From Nocardioides guangzhouensis (GTDB lineage: Bacteria; Actinomycetota; Actinomycetes; Propionibacteriales; Nocardioidaceae): a stretch of 49,633 nt of DNA. Shown one piece after another: positions 8,727 to 17,708 of the stretch. The notes beneath the pieces were generated by a model. It was not told the DNA's origin and searched no databases. It saw nothing but the letters and a program-made list of their open reading frames with translations. Position 1 is the first letter of the stretch. Each line of letters opens with the position of its first letter. A program made the position numbers and the translations under genes. The DNA lies in NCBI RefSeq assembly GCF_004519545.1, contig NZ_SDKM01000036.1:1-49633 (forward strand), read 5' to 3'.

Positions 8727-9929
8727 CTAGCGCTCCCAGTACCGGACCCAGTCGACGTACATGTGTTGAGGCAGCTTGCCGGGCCTGAGGTGCGGGATCT
8801 CGTAGTCGGAGCTGAGCAGGCTCAGGATGAGGTACTGCGGCTGACCGGAGACACCGCGCGTGGTGCGGAAGGTCTCCTTGCCGTCGATCCGGAAGATGTA
8901 GACGTTGGGCGTCCACTGCACCGAGAAGACGTGGTACCTGCTGGCCCAGTCCTTGCCGAACCTGCCCGGGTTCTTGATCCAGCCGCCCGTCTTGCGCGGG
9001 GTGACGCCGGCGCGCCCGTCGTTCGGGTAGTCGTAGACGAAGCTGGTCAGCCCGCCCTGCGGGTGGTTGTTGCCGAACCACTCGATGACGTCGATCTCGG
9101 CCCCGGTGTTCCGGGCTGAGCCCTCGGTCGCGGTCCGGGTCTGCGGCTGCATCCAGAACGCCGCGTGCTGGCCGCGTCGCGGCTGGAACTTGATCCGGGC
9201 CGCGGCGTAGCCGTAGCGGAACGCCTGGGTGCCGCTGGTGGAGATGTGGCCGTTGGCCCGCCACTGGAAGGTGCCGTACGGCGTGCGGCACTTCGGGCGC
9301 GTGGCCGGGTTCGGGCCGGCGTCGCGCAGCACGCTGAGGCGGAGCGCCCCGTTGCCCACCCTCGAGGCCCTCGGCACACCGCCGCGCGAGCACTTGCGGT
9401 ACTGCGTGGCACCGAAGTCCTGCCGGCGCTGGGACCAGGCCGAGCCGAGCGTCGTTCCCGAGAACTGGTCGGTGAAGTCAGCCTGCGCCCAGCGCGAGGT
9501 GCTCTGTCCCGTGGTGGCGATCCGGGCCAGCGAGGCCGTCCGCGGGGCCACCGCACGATAGGTCTGGAAGGCGCCGTTGCGTCGGAAGGGTGCGTTGAAC
9601 TGGGCGATCCCTCGCCCATTCTCCCGCCCCTCGGCGACGGTGTCCCAGCCACTGCCGGTGCGGCGCTGGAGGAGCACGGTCCGGCCCTCCCGGACGGGCC
9701 GGAGGGTGGCGGTCACGGTGCTCCTGGCGCCGCCAGCGGAACGGGTGCCGGTGCCGGGCTGGGCGAGCTGAGGGTGGACGCTCAGCGTCGCGGTCTGGGT
9801 TGTCCGCGCCGCGACCGTCTCGCTGGCCGCGGCCGGGCCGGAGGAGCAGGTGATCCCCCCGACGAGGGCGGGCAGCAGGGCGAGGGCCGCGGCGCCGGTG
9901 AGGGTGCGGGCGAGGTTCGCGGTGGTCAT
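8727..9929 (-). CDS. GH16 family glycoside hydrolase, secreted
   Basis: 400 residues with an N-terminal hydrophobic segment (ALALLPALVGGITC). This reads as a Sec signal, although the Cys makes a lipobox possible. A beta domain follows (SVHPQLAQPG, then GRTVLLQRRTGSGWDTVAEG), and then a GH16 domain from QADFTDQFSGTTLGSAW to YVDWVRYWER with the catalytic signature EIDVIEWFG. The SFVYDYPN and GVSGQPQYLILSLLSSDYEIPHL segments are nearly the same as in the neighbouring paralogue at 7425-8648. Its ATG overlaps the TGA of the upstream gene by four bases (ATGA at 9926-9929), so translation is likely coupled. A 78-bp gap separates it from the next gene. Confidence 0.85.
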   Translation of the reverse strand: MTTANLARTLTGAAALALLPALVGGITCSSGPAAASETVAARTTQTATLSVHPQLAQPGTGTRSAGGARSTVTATLRPVREGRTVLLQRRTGSGWDTVAEGRENGRGIAQFNAPFRRNGAFQTYRAVAPRTASLARIATTGQSTSRWAQADFTDQFSGTTLGSAWSQRRQDFGATQYRKCSRGGVPRASRVGNGALRLSVLRDAGPNPATRPKCRTPYGTFQWRANGHISTSGTQAFRYGYAAARIKFQPRRGQHAAFWMQPQTRTATEGSARNTGAEIDVIEWFGNNHPQGGLTSFVYDYPNDGRAGVTPRKTGGWIKNPGRFGKDWASRYHVFSVQWTPNVYIFRIDGKETFRTTRGVSGQPQYLILSLLSSDYEIPHLRPGKLPQHMYVDWVRYWER

Positions 9930-11092
9930 CGCTTCCAGTACTTCACCCAGTCGACGTACATGTGCTGCGGCAACGAGCCCTTCTGCAGGGGGAGCTCGTA
10001 GTCGGAGCTGATCAGGCTGAGCAGGAGGTATTCAGGGCGCCGCGAGACCCCGCGGGTCTGCTCGATGGTCTTCCTGCCGTCGATCCGGAAGACGTAGCGT
10101 GAGGGGGTCCACTCGACGGAGAACACGTGGTAGCGGGTCCACCAGTCGGAGTTGCGGGCGGTGAAGCGGCCCGTGTTCGTGATCGGCCCCTTGTACTTCG
10201 TCCCGTTCTTGTAGACGTGGCTGGTCAGCTCGGTGTTGTCGTTCGTGCGGTCACCGAACCACTCGATCACGTCGATCTCCGCACCCGGGTCGGACGAGGC
10301 GACACTCGGCTCCGGCTGCATCCACACGGCGGCATGCTGACCGGCGTAGCGCTGGAACCTCACGCGCGCGGCGACGTAGCCGTACTGGAGGAACTTGGTG
10401 CCCTGGGTGGTCACGTGCCCGGTGAGCCGGTAGTTGTACGTCGGGCCGCCCGGCTCGCCCGGGTCACAACGATTGGCGAGGTCACCCGAGTCAGCCCGGT
10501 CCGGGTCGTCGAGCACGCTGAGTCGGAGGGCGCCGCCGGCCACCGAGGTGGCTCGTGGGTCGGACTTCACGCACTTGCGCGACCCGACCGACTCATAGCC
10601 TTGGGATCGGTCCTTCCAGGTCGTCCCGAGGGTCGCCGGGTTGGTGAACTCGTCGGTGAAGTCGGGTGCACCCCACCGGTCGGTCCGGGCCGCGGCGGTG
10701 GCCTTCTTCGCCAGGCCTCGCCACGAGGCCGTGTAGGCGCGGTAGGTCGCGAGCCTGCCGCTCACCATGTAGGGGGCGTTGAACTCCGCGACGCCGCTCG
10801 AGTTCTGCCGGGCCTTCGCCACGTTCACCCACGCCGTTCCCTTCCTCCGCTGGAGGATCACAGGACGGCCGGACCGGACCGGGCGGAACCGGGCCGTCAT
10901 CGAGCTCTTCGCGCCGGCAGACGAGGCGGGCGTGGCGCCCGGCTGAGCCAGCTGCGGATGCATCGACAGGGTCGCGGTCTGGCGGACGGCGCGGGCGCCC
11001 GGCTCGGCCCCGGCAGTGGCGATGGTCACGGTCGCCAGCAGCGGCAGGAGCAGGGCGCAGGCGGCCGCGGACAGGCGGCGGGAAGACGGCAT
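9926..11092 (-). CDS. GH16 family glycoside hydrolase, secreted (first of three)
   Basis: 388 residues. A Sec signal peptide (LSAAACALLLPLLATVTIA, ending near AGA) is followed by the same accessory beta domain (SMHPQLAQPGATP, then GRPVILQRRKGTAWVNVAKA) and a GH16 domain with catalytic EIDVIEWFG. It differs from its two paralogues around the active site: the loop after the signature reads DRTNDNTELTSHVYKNG instead of a SFVYDYP-containing loop, which hints at a different substrate or product length. It heads the minus-strand run, with AGGA about eight bases before the ATG, and its stop overlaps the next start. The divergent neighbour is the sulfotransferase. Confidence 0.85.
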   Translation of the reverse strand: MPSSRRLSAAACALLLPLLATVTIATAGAEPGARAVRQTATLSMHPQLAQPGATPASSAGAKSSMTARFRPVRSGRPVILQRRKGTAWVNVAKARQNSSGVAEFNAPYMVSGRLATYRAYTASWRGLAKKATAAARTDRWGAPDFTDEFTNPATLGTTWKDRSQGYESVGSRKCVKSDPRATSVAGGALRLSVLDDPDRADSGDLANRCDPGEPGGPTYNYRLTGHVTTQGTKFLQYGYVAARVRFQRYAGQHAAVWMQPEPSVASSDPGAEIDVIEWFGDRTNDNTELTSHVYKNGTKYKGPITNTGRFTARNSDWWTRYHVFSVEWTPSRYVFRIDGRKTIEQTRGVSRRPEYLLLSLISSDYELPLQKGSLPQHMYVDWVKYWKR

Positions 11093-11283
11093 GGAGACAT
11101 CCTGTGGTGACGGTGGAGGGGCGCCCCCATCGTAGACGCATGTCTAGACAACTAGGGTGCTCATGGGTGAATCTGGCTATCCGGGATGCTCCGCCTGAGG
11201 CAGGCGACATTCCCAAGATGCGGCCGTTGTGGCGCTCCTAGCATACCCTTGCGGCCGATCGAGACATGAATTGAGGGGGCCGC
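11093..11283. promoter_or_regulatory. Divergent control region between GH16 and sulfotransferase genes
   Basis: This 191-bp gene-free stretch must hold promoters for both the minus-strand GH16/wecB run and the plus-strand sulfotransferase/glycosyltransferase trio. It contains overlapping palindromes: TAGAC-gcat-GTCTA (11133-11146) and TGTCTAGACA (11141-11150). They lie about 45 bp upstream of the GH16 start and could be an operator. No confident -10/-35 pair was recognised. Confidence 0.4.
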
Positions 11284-12321
11284 ATGACCCAGACGGGAGC
11301 CGCCGCATCCGGTCCGCGGCGCCTGTTGCTCGTCGCCGGGTCCGGTCGCAGCGGAACGAGCGTGCTCGCCAGCACGCTGCAGATGCTCGGAGCGCATATT
11401 CCCGGGCCCGAGGTGCTGCCGGACGAAACCAATCCCAAGGGCTTCGGTGAGAGCCAGTGGGTGGTCGACTTCCACGACCGGCTGCTGCGGCGGAGCAACG
11501 TCCGGGTCACCGACGCGCGACCGCAGGCCTGGTTCGACGCCGGTCGGATGAGCACGCTCGAGCGGGTCCGGGAGGAACTGTCCACCTGGCTCGCCGAGCA
11601 GTACGCCGACGACGTCCGTGAGGTCGTCATCAAGGATCCCCGCCTCGCCTGGTTCCTCGGCCTCTGGCGCTCGGCGGCGCTGCGGCATGGGGTCGAGCAG
11701 TCCTACGTGGTCATGCTCCGCCCCCCGACCGAGGTCGTGGGCAGCAAGCAGAAGTACTACAACGCGACTCTCGGCGAGACCGGCCGGATGGCCAGCTGGG
11801 TCAACGCCATGCTGCACACCGAGCGGGCCACCCGCGGCGGTCGCCGGGCGTTCGTCCACTACCACGACCTCCTCGACGACTGGACCCGGCCGGTCTATGC
11901 GCTGGGCGAGCGCCTCGGGATCGAGAGCGTGCGCTCGGCGTCGGCCACGAAGATCCGGCGCGTGCACGACCTCATCGACCCTTCGCTGCACCGCGTGCGG
12001 ACGACGTGGGACGACCTCGACGTGCCCAAGGGCCTGCGCGAGCTCGCCGACGAGACCTGGGAGCAGCTCGTGGTGCTCGCGGATCAGGACCTCGAGAGTC
12101 CGTCGTTGCACGCCAGCCTCGACGACCTCCGCGCGCGCTACACGCAGTACTACGAGGAGGCCGAGGCGATCGCCCAGTCCTCGGTGCTGGCGGCCGCCCG
12201 CCAGAAGCGCAAGCCCACCGACGGGTCGAAGCCCGACCCGGCACCCGTGCCGCCGGCAACGGGCCTGTCCCACCGACTCCGCCGCGCGGTGCGCCCGCGG
12301 GGAAGGTCGGATCGCCGGTGA
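11284..12321 (+). CDS. Sulfotransferase family protein (PAPS-dependent)
   Basis: 345 residues. Near the N-terminus VAGSGRSGTSVLAS (residues ~17-30) is the P-loop-like 5'-phosphosulfate-binding motif. VVMLRPPTEVVGSKQKYY (~140-157) corresponds to the 3'-phosphate-binding segment, and VVIKDPRLAWFL precedes it. Such enzymes transfer sulfate from PAPS to hydroxyl groups of glycans, lipids or small molecules in the cytoplasm. The C-terminus ends in a Lys/Pro/Arg-rich tail without a recognised domain. GAGGGGG precedes the ATG. Its TGA overlaps the GTG of the following glycosyltransferase (GTGA), so it is the first gene of a coupled trio. The context suggests it decorates the glycan or glycolipid made by that trio. 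No PAPS synthesis genes are in the window. Confidence 0.8.
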   Translation: MTQTGAAASGPRRLLLVAGSGRSGTSVLASTLQMLGAHIPGPEVLPDETNPKGFGESQWVVDFHDRLLRRSNVRVTDARPQAWFDAGRMSTLERVREELSTWLAEQYADDVREVVIKDPRLAWFLGLWRSAALRHGVEQSYVVMLRPPTEVVGSKQKYYNATLGETGRMASWVNAMLHTERATRGGRRAFVHYHDLLDDWTRPVYALGERLGIESVRSASATKIRRVHDLIDPSLHRVRTTWDDLDVPKGLRELADETWEQLVVLADQDLESPSLHASLDDLRARYTQYYEEAEAIAQSSVLAAARQKRKPTDGSKPDPAPVPPATGLSHRLRRAVRPRGRSDRR

Positions 12322-13244
12322 CCGCGATTCTTCGGTCCCTGGATCCTGGGAGTGACCTCGACCTCGGACCTGTCCCGGGCCCGGCCCGCCGGCGGCCCGA
12401 CCAGCGCGGCATCACTACGGTCCTCCGGGTCCGCAACGAGGCCGACGCGCTGCCCTGGTCGCTGCCCCCGGTGCTGCGGGCCACCGCCGAGGTGGTCCTC
12501 GTGGACAACGGGTCCACCGACGGGACCCCCGACGTGGCACGCGAGGTGGCGGCGGACCTCGGGCTGTCCGACCGACTGCGCGTGCTGGACTACCCGGCCC
12601 TGATCAGCCGCTGCGGCCCGGAGCACCTCGCCACCCCGCCCGGCTCGCCGAACAGCCTGGTCCACTTCAACAACTGGGCGTTCGACCACGTCGAGACGAC
12701 GTACGGCCTGAAGTGGGACGGCGACATGGTCCTGACGCCGGAGGGGGAGGCGATGCTGGCCGACCTCGCCTGGCAGATCGGTCGCCACCGGGTCACCGTC
12801 CGCCTCCCGCGGCACCCCCTGTACGTCGCGAGCGACCAGGTCGCGTACCTCGACCTCGGCCTGCACAACGTGGAGCACTACGGCCACCCGGTCCGCGACG
12901 AGTTCTCCTACGTCAAGGCGTTCGAGTGGGAGTTCCTGAAGTTCCCGGCCAACAGCGGCGCCTACACGTTGCCGGCCGGAGTCTGCCTCGAGCTCAAGCG
13001 CATCCACGCCGACGAGTTCGAGCACTGGACCGACCCCTCGGCCTTCGCCACCAGCCCGCGGACCCCGCGCAAGCGACGTGAGTACGACGTGTTCCGGGCC
13101 ATCGTCGACGGCACCTGGCAGCTGCGGGAGCACGTCCACCGCATCGAGTCCCCGGCCGGCACGCACGTGGTCGACCACGTGATGGAGTGGCTGCGCACCG
13201 CCCCGCGCCCGCTGGTCCGAGACCACCAGGCCAACGCCTCGTGA
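12318..13244 (+). CDS. GT2-type glycosyltransferase (first of two paralogues)
   Basis: About 308 residues from GTG 12318, which overlaps the sulfotransferase stop by four bases. The GT-A nucleotide-sugar fold is shown by TTVLRVRNEADALPW (~33-47), VVLVDNGSTDGTPDVA (~57-72) and the metal-binding KWDGDMVLTPEG near 133-144. The C-terminal half (ELKRIHADEFEHWTDPSAF, RTPRKRREYDVF) is shared with the next gene, so the two are sister proteins. It is probably a cytoplasmic inverting enzyme adding one sugar to a lipid-linked or surface glycan; donor and acceptor are unknown. It has no membrane segments. An earlier start in the same frame lies inside the sulfotransferase gene and is rejected. Confidence 0.8.
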   Translation: MTAILRSLDPGSDLDLGPVPGPARRRPDQRGITTVLRVRNEADALPWSLPPVLRATAEVVLVDNGSTDGTPDVAREVAADLGLSDRLRVLDYPALISRCGPEHLATPPGSPNSLVHFNNWAFDHVETTYGLKWDGDMVLTPEGEAMLADLAWQIGRHRVTVRLPRHPLYVASDQVAYLDLGLHNVEHYGHPVRDEFSYVKAFEWEFLKFPANSGAYTLPAGVCLELKRIHADEFEHWTDPSAFATSPRTPRKRREYDVFRAIVDGTWQLREHVHRIESPAGTHVVDHVMEWLRTAPRPLVRDHQANAS

Positions 13245-14140
13245 CCGTCGACGACATCCGCAACCGGGAGGGTGAGCGGGACTTCGACGTGCGCTGGCCC
13301 TGGGGCCGGGTGCACCTGCCGCACGGGCTCACGGCCGTGCTGCGTGTGAAGGACGAGGCCCGCAACCTGCCCTGGGTGCTGCCGCCTCTGCTGGGCGTCG
13401 TCGACCGGGCGGTCCTCGTCGACAACGGCTCGATCGACGGCACCCCCGACCTGGCCCGCACCATCGCGGACCACCACGGGCTCGGCCACCGCCTCGACGT
13501 CACGTCGTACCCGTTCCCGGTCAGCCGCTGCGGCGCGGAGCACCTCGCCACCCCGGCCAACTCGGTGCACAGCCTCGTGCACTACTACAACTGGTCCTTC
13601 TCGCACGCCCGCACGGCGTACTCCCTGAAGTGGGACGGCGACATGGTCCTCACCGCGGAGGGCGCCGCGATGATCGGCGACCTCCTGTGGCAGATCGAGT
13701 CGGAGCCGACGGTCGTCGTCTTCCAGCACCACCCGCTGTACGTCGAGAGCGAGCGGGTCGGCTACTTCGACGTGCAGCTGGTCAACACCGAGCCCTGGAT
13801 CCATCCGATGGGCCCGGAGTTCACCTACGTCAAGGGCTTCGACTGGGAGGTCCGCCGCCACTCCGACGAGATCCGCAAGATCACGTTGCCGCAGGGGCTG
13901 TGCTTCGAGCTGAAGTGGCTGGACGCCGACGAGTTCAGCCACTGGACGACCACCGACGCCTTCGACCCCTCGCGGACCCCGCGCAAGGTCCGCGAGCTCG
14001 AGGTGTTCAGCTGCCTGCGCGAGGGTCGCCACGCGGAGCTCGAGGGCGTCGTCCGCATCGAGGCGCCCGAGGGCGTCCACATCGTCGACCACGTCGCGCG
14101 GACCTGGCTGCCCTCGGCCGAGCGCCCGCTCAGGTCCTGA
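13241..14140 (+). CDS. GT2-type glycosyltransferase (second of two paralogues)
   Basis: About 299 residues from GTG 13241, again overlapping the previous stop by four bases (GTGA). It is a clear paralogue of its upstream neighbour: TAVLRVKDEARNLPWVLPPLL, RAVLVDNGSIDGTPDLA, SLKWDGDMVLTAEGAAM and ELKWLDADEFSHWTTTDAF match block by block. The DGD metal/nucleotide motif is intact in both, so both are likely to be active, perhaps on successive positions of one glycan. It ends 12 bp before the convergent decarboxylase gene. Confidence 0.8.
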   Translation: MTVDDIRNREGERDFDVRWPWGRVHLPHGLTAVLRVKDEARNLPWVLPPLLGVVDRAVLVDNGSIDGTPDLARTIADHHGLGHRLDVTSYPFPVSRCGAEHLATPANSVHSLVHYYNWSFSHARTAYSLKWDGDMVLTAEGAAMIGDLLWQIESEPTVVVFQHHPLYVESERVGYFDVQLVNTEPWIHPMGPEFTYVKGFDWEVRRHSDEIRKITLPQGLCFELKWLDADEFSHWTTTDAFDPSRTPRKVRELEVFSCLREGRHAELEGVVRIEAPEGVHIVDHVARTWLPSAERPLRS

Positions 14141-14152
14141 CCGGGCGCGGCC

Positions 14153-15532
14153 TCAGAGGCGCCCGACCACGCGGCGTACGGCGGCGAGGCTGCGGGCCAC
14201 GTCGTCCTCGGTGGTCGACCAGTTGCTCACCGAGATCCGCAGCACCTTCTCGCCGCGCCAGGTCGACCCGGTCATCCACGCCTCGCCGTCCTCGAGCAGC
14301 AGCCGGACCACCTCGTCCGTGCGAGCGTCGCTGCCGAACGTCGCACAGACCTGGGTGAACACCACGTCGTTCACGACGGTCGTGCCGGGGATCGCCGTCA
14401 GCCCCTCGGCGAACGCGGTCGCGTGCCGGCACAGCCGGTCGACCAGCTCGACGACGCCGGACCGGCCGAGCGCGCGCAGCACCGCCCACACCGGGAACGC
14501 TCGCCCGCGCCGCGAGATCTCCGGCACCTTGTCGAACGGCTCGCCCGCCTCGTCGTGGATCAGGTAGTCGCCCTGCATGCCCATCGAGGCACGCAACGCG
14601 GCCGGGTCGCGCACGATCACGAGGCCCGAGTCGTAGGGCACGTTGAGCGTCTTGTGCGCGTCGGTCGTCCACGAGTCCGCGCGCTCCATGCCGCGCGTGA
14701 GACCGCGGTACGACGGCGAGGTGGCCGCCCACAGCCCGAACGCCCCGTCGACGTGCACCCATGCCCCGTGCTCGTGCGCGGCGTCGACCACCTCGTCGAA
14801 CGGATCGAACGCCCCGGAGTGCACGTTGCCCGCCTGGAGCGCCACGACCGTCGGCCGGCTTTCGTCCTCGGCGAGTGCCGCGAGCAGCGCGTCCGCGCGC
14901 ACCCGGCCCTGGTCGTCCGCGGGCACCGCCTCCGGCAGCCCGAGCCCGAGGTAGCGCAGCGCCAGGTCCACGGTGTCGTGCCGCTCGGCCCCGACCAGCA
15001 CCCGCACCCTCGGCGCGCCCTGCAGCCCCTTCTCGGCGACGTCCCAGCCGGCCCGGCGGAGCACGGCGTCACGCCCGGCGGCCAGCCCGGTGAAGTTCGA
15101 CATGGTCGCGCCGGTGACGAACCCGACCGCGCTCCCGGTGGGAAGGCCGAGCAGGTCGAGCAGCCAGGCGGAGGCCACGTCCTCGACCGCGCTGTGCGCC
15201 GGAGTCAGCCGGCGCAGCCCGGAGTTCTGGTCCCAGGCGCTGACCAGCCAGTCCGTGGCCAGCGCGGCCGGGTGGGTGCCGCCGATGACGAACCCGAAGA
15301 ACCGGCCCGACGGGATGGCGGTCAGCCCGGGCTCGCAGGCCGTCGCCAGCAGGTCGACCACCTCCTCGGCCGGCGTACCCTGCTCCGGCAGGTCCGTGCC
15401 GAGCGTAGCGACCACCGCGTCGACCGAGGCCTGCGGGGGCACCGGTCGCTTGTCCAGGGAGGCCAGCCAGGCCAGCGTGTGCGCGTGGGCGCGGTCGAGC
15501 GCCGCGTCGGGGGCTTCGTTGCTCTCCGCCAT
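14153..15532 (-). CDS. PLP-dependent group II decarboxylase (aromatic amino acid decarboxylase-like)
   Basis: 459 residues. The fold-type I aminotransferase-like domain has the PLP lysine in TTDAHKTLNVPYDSG (Lys near 294), the VHVDGAFGLWAA segment holding the cofactor Asp, and the FVTGATMSNFTGLAAGRDAVL segment. The family removes CO2 from aromatic amino acids, glutamate or related substrates, giving amines. The exact substrate is not clear from sequence, and aldolase or aldehyde-synthase variants exist. The start at 15532 (MAESNEAP) was chosen because longer frames run into the divergent beta-glucosidase gene; ATG 15568 is an alternative. It is monocistronic, convergent with the glycosyltransferase operon, and 85 bp from the divergent GH1 gene. 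Confidence 0.87.
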   Translation of the reverse strand: MAESNEAPDAALDRAHAHTLAWLASLDKRPVPPQASVDAVVATLGTDLPEQGTPAEEVVDLLATACEPGLTAIPSGRFFGFVIGGTHPAALATDWLVSAWDQNSGLRRLTPAHSAVEDVASAWLLDLLGLPTGSAVGFVTGATMSNFTGLAAGRDAVLRRAGWDVAEKGLQGAPRVRVLVGAERHDTVDLALRYLGLGLPEAVPADDQGRVRADALLAALAEDESRPTVVALQAGNVHSGAFDPFDEVVDAAHEHGAWVHVDGAFGLWAATSPSYRGLTRGMERADSWTTDAHKTLNVPYDSGLVIVRDPAALRASMGMQGDYLIHDEAGEPFDKVPEISRRGRAFPVWAVLRALGRSGVVELVDRLCRHATAFAEGLTAIPGTTVVNDVVFTQVCATFGSDARTDEVVRLLLEDGEAWMTGSTWRGEKVLRISVSNWSTTEDDVARSLAAVRRVVGRL

Positions 15533-15617
15533 CCGGACAGTCTGCTCCCGGCCGCCGGTGCCCGCCATGACGAGAAGGGGTGCCCCGGGGGCCGCCCCAG
15601 CCGCTAGGTTGCGAGAC

Positions 15618-16952
15618 GTGACGAACCGCTGGAACCTGCCGCCCGACTTCACCTTCGGCGCCAGCACGGCGTCGTACCAGATCGAGGGGGCGGTCGCCGA
15701 GGGCGGCCGCGGCCCCAGCATCTGGGACACCTTCTGCGCCGAGGAGGGCCGGATCAAGGACGGCTCGAGCGGGGCGGTCGCCTGCGACCACTACCACCGG
15801 TACGCCGAGGACGTCGGCCTGCTGAAGGACCTCGGCGTGCAGGGCTACCGGTTCTCGATCGCCTGGCCGCGCATCCAGCCCGAGGGCCGCGGTCGCCCGA
15901 ACGCCGAGGGACTGGCGTTCTACGACCGGCTGCTCGACGAGCTGCTCGCGGCCGGCATCGCACCGATGGCGACGCTCTACCACTGGGACCTCCCGCAGGC
16001 GTTGCAGGACGACAAGGGCAGCTGGCTGAACCGGGAGACCGCCGAGCGGTTCGGTGAGTACGCCGCCCTGTGCGGCATGCGCTTCGGCGACCGGGTCCAG
16101 CAGTGGGTCCCGGTCAACGAGCCGAACGTGTGCGGCCTCCTCGGCTATGCGATCGGCCGGTTCGCGCCGGGCGAGGCACTGGTGTTCGACGCGATGCCGG
16201 CCGTCCACCACCTGCTGCTCGGCCACGGTCGCGCGGTCCAGGCGCTGCGAGCCGCGAGGGCGACCGCGGTCGGCACCGCCACCAACCACAGCCCGATGTG
16301 GCCGGCCAGCGACGCCGACGCCGACGTGGCGGCCGCGTCCATGGCCGACACCATCTGGAACCACCTGTTCGGCGACCCGATCCTGCTCGGCAGCTACCCC
16401 GAGGGCTTCGCGGAGCTGATGCCCGGCCCGGTCGAGCAGGACCTCGCCGCGATCGGCGCGCCCCTCGACTTCTACGGCCTCAACTTCTACAACCCACAGC
16501 TCGTCGCGGCCCCCGCGGAGGGCGACGACCTGCCGTACGCATACGTCGACATGCCGGGCGTCCCGACCACCGACTTCGGCTGGCCCGTGGTGCCCGACGG
16601 CTTCCGCCAGTGCCTGGTCGGGCTCAAGCAGCGCTACCCCGACCTGCCGCCGGTCTACATCACCGAGAACGGCTGCTCCTACGTCATGGGCCCGGACGCC
16701 GACGGCGTCGTCGACGACCAGCCCCGGATCGACTACCTCGACGCCCACCTGGCCGCGATCGGCGACGCGATCGCCGCGGGCGTCGACGTACGCGGCTACT
16801 ACCAGTGGTCGATCCTGGACAACTTCGAGTGGGCCGACGGCTACACCCAGCGCTTCGGCCTCGTGTACGTCGACTACGAGACGCAGCGCCGCTACCCCAA
16901 GAGGTCCTACGGCTGGTACCGCGACACCATCCGCGCCGTCCGCGGGTCCTGA
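15618..16952 (+). CDS. GH1 family beta-glucosidase
   Basis: 444 residues, the standard length for a single GH1 TIM barrel. The start GTG 15618 gives the classic opening FTFGASTASYQIEGA. The acid/base Glu is in WVPVNEPN (Glu near 168) and the nucleophile in VYITENG (Glu near 350). RFSIAWPRI, YHWDLPQAL and the C-terminal WSILDNFEWADGYTQRFGLVYVDY are typical of the family. There is no signal peptide, so it acts in the cytoplasm, hydrolysing imported cellobiose or other beta-glucosides by a retaining mechanism. It is divergent from the decarboxylase and followed after 14 bp by an ATPase gene, with which it may share a transcript. Confidence 0.95.
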   Translation: MTNRWNLPPDFTFGASTASYQIEGAVAEGGRGPSIWDTFCAEEGRIKDGSSGAVACDHYHRYAEDVGLLKDLGVQGYRFSIAWPRIQPEGRGRPNAEGLAFYDRLLDELLAAGIAPMATLYHWDLPQALQDDKGSWLNRETAERFGEYAALCGMRFGDRVQQWVPVNEPNVCGLLGYAIGRFAPGEALVFDAMPAVHHLLLGHGRAVQALRAARATAVGTATNHSPMWPASDADADVAAASMADTIWNHLFGDPILLGSYPEGFAELMPGPVEQDLAAIGAPLDFYGLNFYNPQLVAAPAEGDDLPYAYVDMPGVPTTDFGWPVVPDGFRQCLVGLKQRYPDLPPVYITENGCSYVMGPDADGVVDDQPRIDYLDAHLAAIGDAIAAGVDVRGYYQWSILDNFEWADGYTQRFGLVYVDYETQRRYPKRSYGWYRDTIRAVRGS

Positions 16953-16966
16953 GCCGGCCGCCCGCC

Positions 16967-17698
16967 GTGCGTGACCAGCGGCCGGTGCGCCGGGTCGTCC
17001 CGAACGACCTGGCCCCGCCGGGCGGCGGCGACTGGCCGGCGTCCGTCCCCGCGGTCGCGCAGGTGCTGCGTGACGGCCTCGACCTCCCGGCCGGCGTGAC
17101 GTTCCTGGTGGGCGAGAACGGCACCGGCAAGTCGACGCTGGTCGAGGCGGTGGCCATGGCGTTCGGCCTGGCAGCGGAGGGCGGCACGCGCCACGTCGCC
17201 CAGGAGGGGACCCGGGCGTCGGAGTCGCCGCTGCACCGCTGGATCACGCTCGAGCGCTCGGCGGGTGCGCCGCGGTGGGGCTTCTTCCTGCGGGCGGAGA
17301 CCATGCACGGTTACTTCACGCGCCACGAGGAGCACCGCCTCGCACGCGAAGCGCGGTTCCACGAGATGAGCCACGGCGAGTCGTTCCTCGAGGTGCTGCG
17401 CACCCGCTTCGACTCGCCGGGGTTGTACTGCCTCGACGAGCCCGAGGCCGCGCTCTCCTTCAGCGCGCAGGTCGCCCTGGTCGGCACCCTGCACGAGCTC
17501 GCGGCCGGCGGCGCCCAGGTGCTGTGCGCGACGCACTCACCGCTGCTGGCGGCCCTGCCGGACGCGTTGATCCTCGAGGTCGGCCCCTGGGGGATCCGCC
17601 GGGCGGCGTGGCAGGACCTCGAGCTGGTCGAGCACTGGCGGCGCTACCTCGACGAGCCGATGCGGTACCTGCGCCACGTGCTCGACCCCGACGAGTGA
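16967..17698 (+). CDS. Small AAA / ABC-like ATPase
   Basis: 243 residues from GTG 16967. It has a Walker A GENGTGKST (49-57), a Walker B LYCLDEPEAALS (~149-160) with the catalytic Glu, and an H-loop-like CATHSPLLAAL. The arrangement is that of small stand-alone AAA_21/RecF-like ATPases (often annotated as AAA family ATPase) without a long coiled coil or membrane partner. Its biological role is unknown. It follows the GH1 gene by 14 bp. Palindrome array 1 starts only 11 bp past its stop, so any transcript running on would include the array. Confidence 0.75.
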   Translation: MRDQRPVRRVVPNDLAPPGGGDWPASVPAVAQVLRDGLDLPAGVTFLVGENGTGKSTLVEAVAMAFGLAAEGGTRHVAQEGTRASESPLHRWITLERSAGAPRWGFFLRAETMHGYFTRHEEHRLAREARFHEMSHGESFLEVLRTRFDSPGLYCLDEPEAALSFSAQVALVGTLHELAAGGAQVLCATHSPLLAALPDALILEVGPWGIRRAAWQDLELVEHWRRYLDEPMRYLRHVLDPDE

Positions 17699-17708
17699 GG
17701 CGGCCCGC

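Noticed and set aside
14153..15757. A longer decarboxylase starting at 15757
   Set aside because: The extra N-terminus is the antisense of the divergent GH1 gene; the conserved protein begins near 15532.
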